Assembly: GCF_007655135.1 (NCBI RefSeq)
Contig: NC_045131.1
Span: 24,350,001 to 24,414,000, forward strand
DNA: 64,000 nucleotides
Reading direction: 5' to 3'
DNA from: Punica granatum
Lineage: Eukaryota > Streptophyta > Magnoliopsida > Myrtales > Lythraceae
Below, piece after piece: positions 58,760 through 64,000 of this stretch. The notes below the pieces were generated by a model, which was not told the origin of the DNA, ran no database searches, and saw only the letters and a program-made list of their open reading frames with translations. Positions within the stretch are counted from its first letter, which is position 1, and each line of letters begins with the position of its first letter. The position numbers were made by a program, and so were the translations under genes.

Positions 58760-60422
58760 TAAACAGAGAACAAACAGAGGAAAATATAATTAGCTCACCA
58801 AATAAAATTATACGTAAACAGATTAATAATGGCAGGTCCCATTACAAGATATCCAGCACAACATTGACATTCCGTCTTTGGATAGGAAGTATCAATTTGT
58901 AAGTGGTACTCTCAACGCAGTAATCAAACTCAGACAATCAATCATGTCAAACAACATGCCTTCCTTTAGCCCGACTTAGTGTTCACATAGAAAACCTTAC
59001 ATAGTCTCGTGTTTATTACTATAGGCATATATGGAATTTGGCCAAATAGTAACCTTCCTTTGGGCTGATCACTACTCGCATGAAATTCCACACATGCAGA
59101 CATCATATATTCTAAACAAATTAATTTACACAAGAGAGCTCATTTTGGCGAGATGTTGCTTCAATTAACCTATTCAGAATATTAGAGATTCCTGAAAAAT
59201 GCCATTATTTATTTTAAGGCCTAACAATCGGTCAAAATTAGCTATGAAATGCCAAAATTAGGCATGGGATACCAAAAATCAGGCATAAACTGGATTTAAT
59301 TACTCTGAACCGGACTTAAATGGTCCTGAATCGGACCGAATAGACTTGAACCGGCTTCAAAATTGATCTGAACCGAACAGATTCTGACCGACCAGTTAAA
59401 TAGGCCAAATCGGTCAAAACTGTCCAGACCGGTCAAACTTTAACTGATCAGTCAATCTGGGCTAATCTTAACCAAATGGGCTTGAGCCCAACCCAGAATG
59501 ACTGATTGTGGGTCGGATCAACTTCAGTTGGGGCGAACTTGGGTCGGGCAAAACCAAATGGAGATTCAGGTCGGGTCCGGGTGTTATCTTCTTCACCCGA
59601 GTCCTCTATCCCCTCAAGGCCCAAACCGTAGTCGCCGCTCCCTCCCACCGGACCCTAGCTCGGTTGAATACCTCATCGGCGCCTATCACGGCCACTCTTT
59701 GCGACGGCTATGACCGCGCTGCCATTGGCCATGACTGCCACCGGCTGAGCTTGAGCTCGGGAGACAGAGAACAACTTGAGATCGGGAAGGACGGTGGTCG
59801 AGGTTGAGGATTGCGGCTGAGTGGGTCGAAACACAAGCCACCCGCCACCATAGAGGCAGCCCGCGATTCGACTCTGACTCGCTTCCGGCACGGTTGTATT
59901 GTAGAGCAATCGGCACCCGAGACCCCTAAGCCGCAGCTGCCGACCCTCGCTTGGCCGCGATTTCTGCTCGCGTGCCACAGAGTGAGGCTGCGGACCACGA
60001 TGAGCTCTGGTCTCGGTTCGATGTCTTAGGGTGTGTTTGTTTTATAAACAATGTTCAACTCAACTCAACTTATCTTCAATTCAACATCACAATCATTATT
60101 ATTTATTATTTTTTAAATATTTTTAACCATTCAATTCAATTTTTAATATTAAATTCTCTCAACTATTCATTACTTTTTCACAATTCAACAACACAATCAT
60201 TACTTAATCATGATTTTTTCTCAATTATTTATTACTTTTTCACACTTTTTCTCATAATTCAACAATACAATCATTACAAACCAATTAAAACCAAAACTCA
60301 ACTCAACTCAACTCTCAATCAAACGCACTCTTAATTTCACCGCAATCAGCCTTAATCCGAATAAAAAACCACAAACCTAATTTTATAACCCTTATTTTCT
60401 CAATGATTCAAGCATGTGCCAC
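58760..60422 (-). other. Unusually long leader of copia 2
   Basis: Between gag and the 5' LTR lie about 1.66 kb, against the short leader usual in copia elements. From 59290 to 59450 there are repeated CCGG/ACCGA phrases. From 59450 to 60020 the DNA is GC-rich with open frames on both strands, but no domain is recognised. A MITE occupies 60029-60330. No standard initiator-tRNA primer site was found next to the LTR. Confidence 0.5.
60029..60330. mobile_element. Tourist-like MITE 4, nested in copia 2
   Basis: A 302-bp element is flanked by TTA at 60026-60028 and 60331-60333. The ends are GGGTGTGTTTG and CAAACGCACTC. The interior matches the MITE at 41226-41519 in the same orientation and the MITE at 5438-5702 in reverse. 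It is younger than the copia element that hosts it. Confidence 0.85.
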
Positions 60423-60842
60423 TCATAGAACTGAATTCTTGATTTCTAGGGTCTTACGTCTTGAATACGTAGAGATTTCAATGAATCATAAGCGTGCTGA
60501 AATCCATAGCATAGGATCGTTTGGGGTTCCCAGTCTTTCAAGCTGGTACCTTAGGTAGGATGAGCGGTATGATTTTCTGAATAATGGGACCTCAGGTACC
60601 TCTTTCGGAACCATAATCCGTCATATTGCACTTTAATGCCCGATGTTTATTTAATTCTAATTCCGCACATCGTAGAATTAGTAATTATCCATTATTATAT
60701 TTTCATATTTTATCGAGATATCGGAAAGGTCCATTACCTTAAACCTTAGTAGATCACTTAATCGGACTTATTAATAGAATAACGCATAATACATAATGAT
60801 TAATGCATATGTGGGAACACGTCATTGAAATAAAATTCAACA
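60423..60842 (-). repeat. Copia 2 5' LTR
   Basis: This is the mate of 53916-54361, ending at AAATTCAACA before TAGAG. Its inner end (TCATAGAACTG) differs from the TGTTAGAATTG of the other LTR, so the canonical TG end has decayed. Confidence 0.78.
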
Positions 60843-60847
60843 TAGAG

Positions 60848-62749
60848 AACTGTTTTGACTTTCACACGTGGGATGTTGCAAATGCTGTCTTGCATATTAG
60901 CCAATCAGCCAATTCAACCAACAAATAATTTCAACATCAAGTACTAACATAACCCAATCCACGTGGTATAAAATCTTCATAATCACGACGAATGTCTCTC
61001 ACTCTTAACTAGAATTCTAGTCGGTTCCATTACATGTCTAAATACCGGAGCCATTTCCGCAGTAGTCAATACCTTCGTCCAAGCTCGTTGACATGGAAGC
61101 CTGAAAGGCAGCTCCTCCTCAATCTCACTGTGAAATCACCAAAGATATTTGAAGGAACTATGATGCCGACTAAAGAGCACCTCACCAATATCATTTTTAT
61201 AGATTTCTTCAATGAATATTGCTCAGAATTGTCTCTTAATATCATCCGAAACAATAATCACATTTAACCTATTGCAATGTAATATATATATATATATATT
61301 ATCGTTTTCCATGAGTGCTAGTATTTCGCTTTTCAGAAAAGAGATGGCAACATGATTTTTTGCACTTGTCATCTCCCTATTATTGATGACATGTAAGGTC
61401 AACCAATAAAAGTCTTGGCACATATATGATGTATATGGTCCTACTTTTGTAAATTCGGTATAGAAGTGTTAATCGAAATGTTTACTAAATTCATGGTCTT
61501 CGAAAGTTATGACCTTATAACGGAATAGGATCGCTTGAACAGTCATCGCGGGAACTCCTTGCATCATAAAAGCACGTGGTATCTTGTAACTATTAGGGAT
61601 TAATCAAAGTTAACAACAATATAAAGCAATCGAGTTCAAACGCTGCACAGAAATTAAAGTGTGAGTTAAAGGCACATGCTTGGATCCGCAAGCAAATGGG
61701 CAGTAAGACCGAGACGTCTAGCTAGTCCGAGATCATACGATATCACAGTCAACTGAGACGATTTATAAACCTTAGACTATATATCAAGCATGTATGTCTC
61801 TGCTGAGGACTGATTAAAATGACATTTGACAAATTTACATGATAGCTTGTCGACCTATATGTCGGATAAATTATTGGGTTCGAGGAACAATATAGTTTGC
61901 GGAAATGTTGACGAAAATTATATCGAGTTATTACACAGTGTAACTGCATTTTTGTTCCTCAAATAATATAATTTTCAATATTCATTTATGGGCATAGGGA
62001 AAAGAAAGTCTATATATGTAGTCAATATAAATATATAATGTTAGTCTACACATGCATATGTATATGGTAGTTATGTGCCACCATATATATATATATATAT
62101 GTATATTATATATTGCTAGCTTAACTCGATTGATTTGCGTGTTTGTTGATATATTAAATTAAGGGTCAATGTCAGGCCATCAAAAGACAAAGTTAGACTA
62201 CAACATGTGTATGTCCGTGTCAGTGTCTCTCTATATGTTAGAGAATTCCTAGACCAGATTTGGAATGTGTGAAATCAATGAAGAATAAAAGCTGAGCCTT
62301 TGTTTTTTTCCCCCCTTAAATCACCAAATGCATGAATTGACTTCTGTAATATTGGCAGATTGATTCTGCTGAAATCTGACAATATAAGATTTGTAAAGAA
62401 CAAAGGAAATGGGAAAGGTTACATTACATTTAGCAGATAAAAATAAAACGGAATGAATTTCATATAGTGATTCAATTATGTTTAAATAAATGGACACCCA
62501 TGAAAAAAGAATATAAAAATAAATGAATTTCTTTATCCAATATAATTCTAGATTTTTTTTGAAGGACAGATCATTCTGTTAAAATTAAAGAAAACGTTCT
62601 TCAAATGAAATGTTCGTTTTGACTCTTAAAATTAAGATTATATAAAGAAATGAAGTGGAAGTATATGATATTCACTATTCTATTTCTATGTACCAAAAAG
62701 GAATTTATTAGTGATGAGAACTGAATACATAGGGAAAAGGACAGTTTGC
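60848..62749. other. AT-rich DNA without a recognised gene
   Basis: The open frame 61034-61267 (77 codons) has no known domain. TA runs lie at 61282-61300 and 62083-62100. Nothing else was found. Confidence 0.35.
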
Positions 62750-63640
62750 CCCCTAATGTTTCATTCTAGTATCACTTTGCTCGCTGTTGCTTAGTTTATT
62801 TCACATTATTGATTCGCTTTTCACAGAATGTGTCAGTTAAGTCAGACATTATTGTCTCTACCGAAAAAAATTCAGACTTTATTGTGCAGCATCAATTTGA
62901 CAACTAGTAGTTAGTTTGTGTCACTTTGACCGTTAGCATCTATAGAAGTATATCAATTTGGTCCTCAAACTTAACACGATTGAATCTCTATGCAAAATGT
63001 TAAATAAAAAGTCCCAAAATCATACTTTTGTCATTAAATATTCTTTAAAATTTCATGAAATTGAATAAAAAATTACATTGTAGATAATCAATAGAGAGAC
63101 AAATAACGAGAATTCAAGACAAGCTACCAAGTCCGAGTTTGTCTTTCCTTTCCTCTTCGAGGCATAGTCGAAATAAATCCAGTGGACTGCCCACAACCTC
63201 GTATGATCCAGTGGTGGACGCCTTTGAACTACCATTGATAGATGCACCCCATTTCTCTTCATGTACCGCATTTTCTCTTCAAACTCGGTGGTAGCGGATG
63301 TTGAACTAACACCGTTTAGCAAGGTTGCATTTCTTTTTTTTTTTGTCTTTTTCATTTTAAAATCTTATTACCTTATGAATTTTCAAAGATATATCCTTTA
63401 AAATATTAAATTTTGATAATTTTATAAATAATTTTTATATAAATTAGAAGTTACAAGTGATAAGGATCAAATTGGTACACGTTTAAATGTTAATTGTTAC
63501 CGTCGTTCAAATTAAATATAAATGCCCTAAACGATAGAGATTGGCTCGTACGAACTAACACTATTTTTGTAACAATAAAAGGGCAAACCAACACAGAGTA
63601 AAGGTCAGTAATTAAAGTGACACAAGATAGAAATGTTATC
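62750..63640. mobile_element. Possible element with diverged long inverted ends
   Basis: The left part (TTTGCCCCCT, then TATCACTTTG, 62750-62800) resembles the reverse complement of the right part (TTTGCTCCTT, then GTGTCACTTTA, about 63640-63600), and a weaker match extends inward for about 130 bases. The interior holds a short GC-richer frame on the minus strand. The layout resembles the element at 3278-4492. No target duplication was confirmed. Confidence 0.3.
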
Positions 63641-64000
63641 AAGGAGCAAAGTTTTTTTTTCCTGAAAACATATACATATATCTTTTGGATCCAAATTGAT
63701 GACCAATACCATTGCACTAAATTCTATTTTTCATTTAGCAATTTTTTGGCCAATAATATTTTTATTAAACATCTCTGAATTGGTTTCCCTCCTGTATTCT
63801 TTGTCCATAGTGATTTTACTAGAAAATCATTGAATAATATAAAAATTTATCTATATCTTCTATATACTAATGTACAGTTGCAGGATGTACGGCCTAATGA
63901 GGTGACATTGCCGCTCTTTCTTTTGCTATTCTTCAATTCTTTCAATTTTTATTTTACAATTCACTCCCCAAATTTATATTGATATTTATTTACACCCTGA
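63641..64000. other. AT-rich DNA to the window end
   Basis: No gene or element end was recognised in the last 360 bases. Confidence 0.35.

Larger units (their letters stand above)
53916..60842 (-). mobile_element. Ty1/copia retrotransposon 2, degenerate
   Basis: The LTRs at 53916-54361 and 60423-60842 are in the same orientation. The element reads on the minus strand, so the right LTR is its 5' LTR. TAGAG flanks both sides (53911-53915 and 60843-60847), a perfect 5-bp target duplication. The purine tract AAGTAGGAGATTG (minus strand) sits next to the 3' LTR. The internal order is gag, zinc knuckle, protease, integrase, RT and RNase H. The frame is broken many times. A Tourist-like MITE (60029-60330) is inserted in its leader. 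Confidence 0.88.

Noticed and set aside
59448..60029. A GC-rich host gene on either strand near 59.5-60.0 kb
   Set aside because: It lies inside the bounds of copia 2 (LTRs plus TAGAG on both sides) and shows no domain or splice pattern. It was kept only as an unusual leader.

Overview
The window is plant nuclear DNA, most likely from a eudicot. It is AT-rich, its genes are split by GT-AG introns, and most of it is transposable elements. The host-gene content is small and on the right: an SPX-domain phosphate-signalling gene (about 46.2-48.1 kb) and a plastid-type multi-pass membrane protein gene with a 2.5 kb intron in its 5' leader (about 49.3-53.1 kb). I cannot name the species from sequence alone.

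Left part (1-19 kb). Three diverged copies of one dispersed non-coding repeat lie at the start, at 6.9-7.45/18.0-18.4 kb and at 36.2-38.9 kb. Two Tourist-like MITEs, an element with long inverted ends around a GC-rich core, and a block of CACTA-style subterminal repeats lie between the first two. The middle repeat copy is split by a Ty1/copia element (7456-18008). That element's reverse transcriptase is in turn split by a Ty3/gypsy element (10976-16950) with a perfect 5-bp target duplication. Both retroelements have lost the core of gag, keep most of pol and carry several stop codons. The gypsy element is abnormal because its 3' LTR lies inverted in place.

Middle (19-44 kb). A full-length CACTA (En/Spm) transposon runs from 19132 to 30468 with a 3-bp TCT duplication. 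It carries a TNP2-type transposase gene whose only visible defect is one Trp-to-stop change, and an apparently intact six-exon TNPA/Ptta gene. Further right are a palindromic (inverted-duplicate) pseudogene of a plant J-domain protein (33.1-33.9 kb), a hAT-type MITE with an 8-bp duplication, another Tourist-like MITE and a 39-bp minisatellite. The rest is AT-rich DNA with no gene I recognise.

Right part (44-64 kb). The two host genes lie here. Two P1BS-type motifs upstream of the SPX gene fit control by PHR-type phosphate-starvation factors. Next comes a complete but degenerate Ty1/copia element on the minus strand (53916-60842, duplication TAGAG) with an unusually long leader that holds a MITE. 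The last 3 kb is AT-rich, with one possible MULE-like element.

The element ends and target duplications allow the insertion order to be read: repeat copy B, then copia, then gypsy. The most unusual objects are the gypsy element with a reversed 3' LTR, the J-protein palindrome and the near-intact CACTA transposon.
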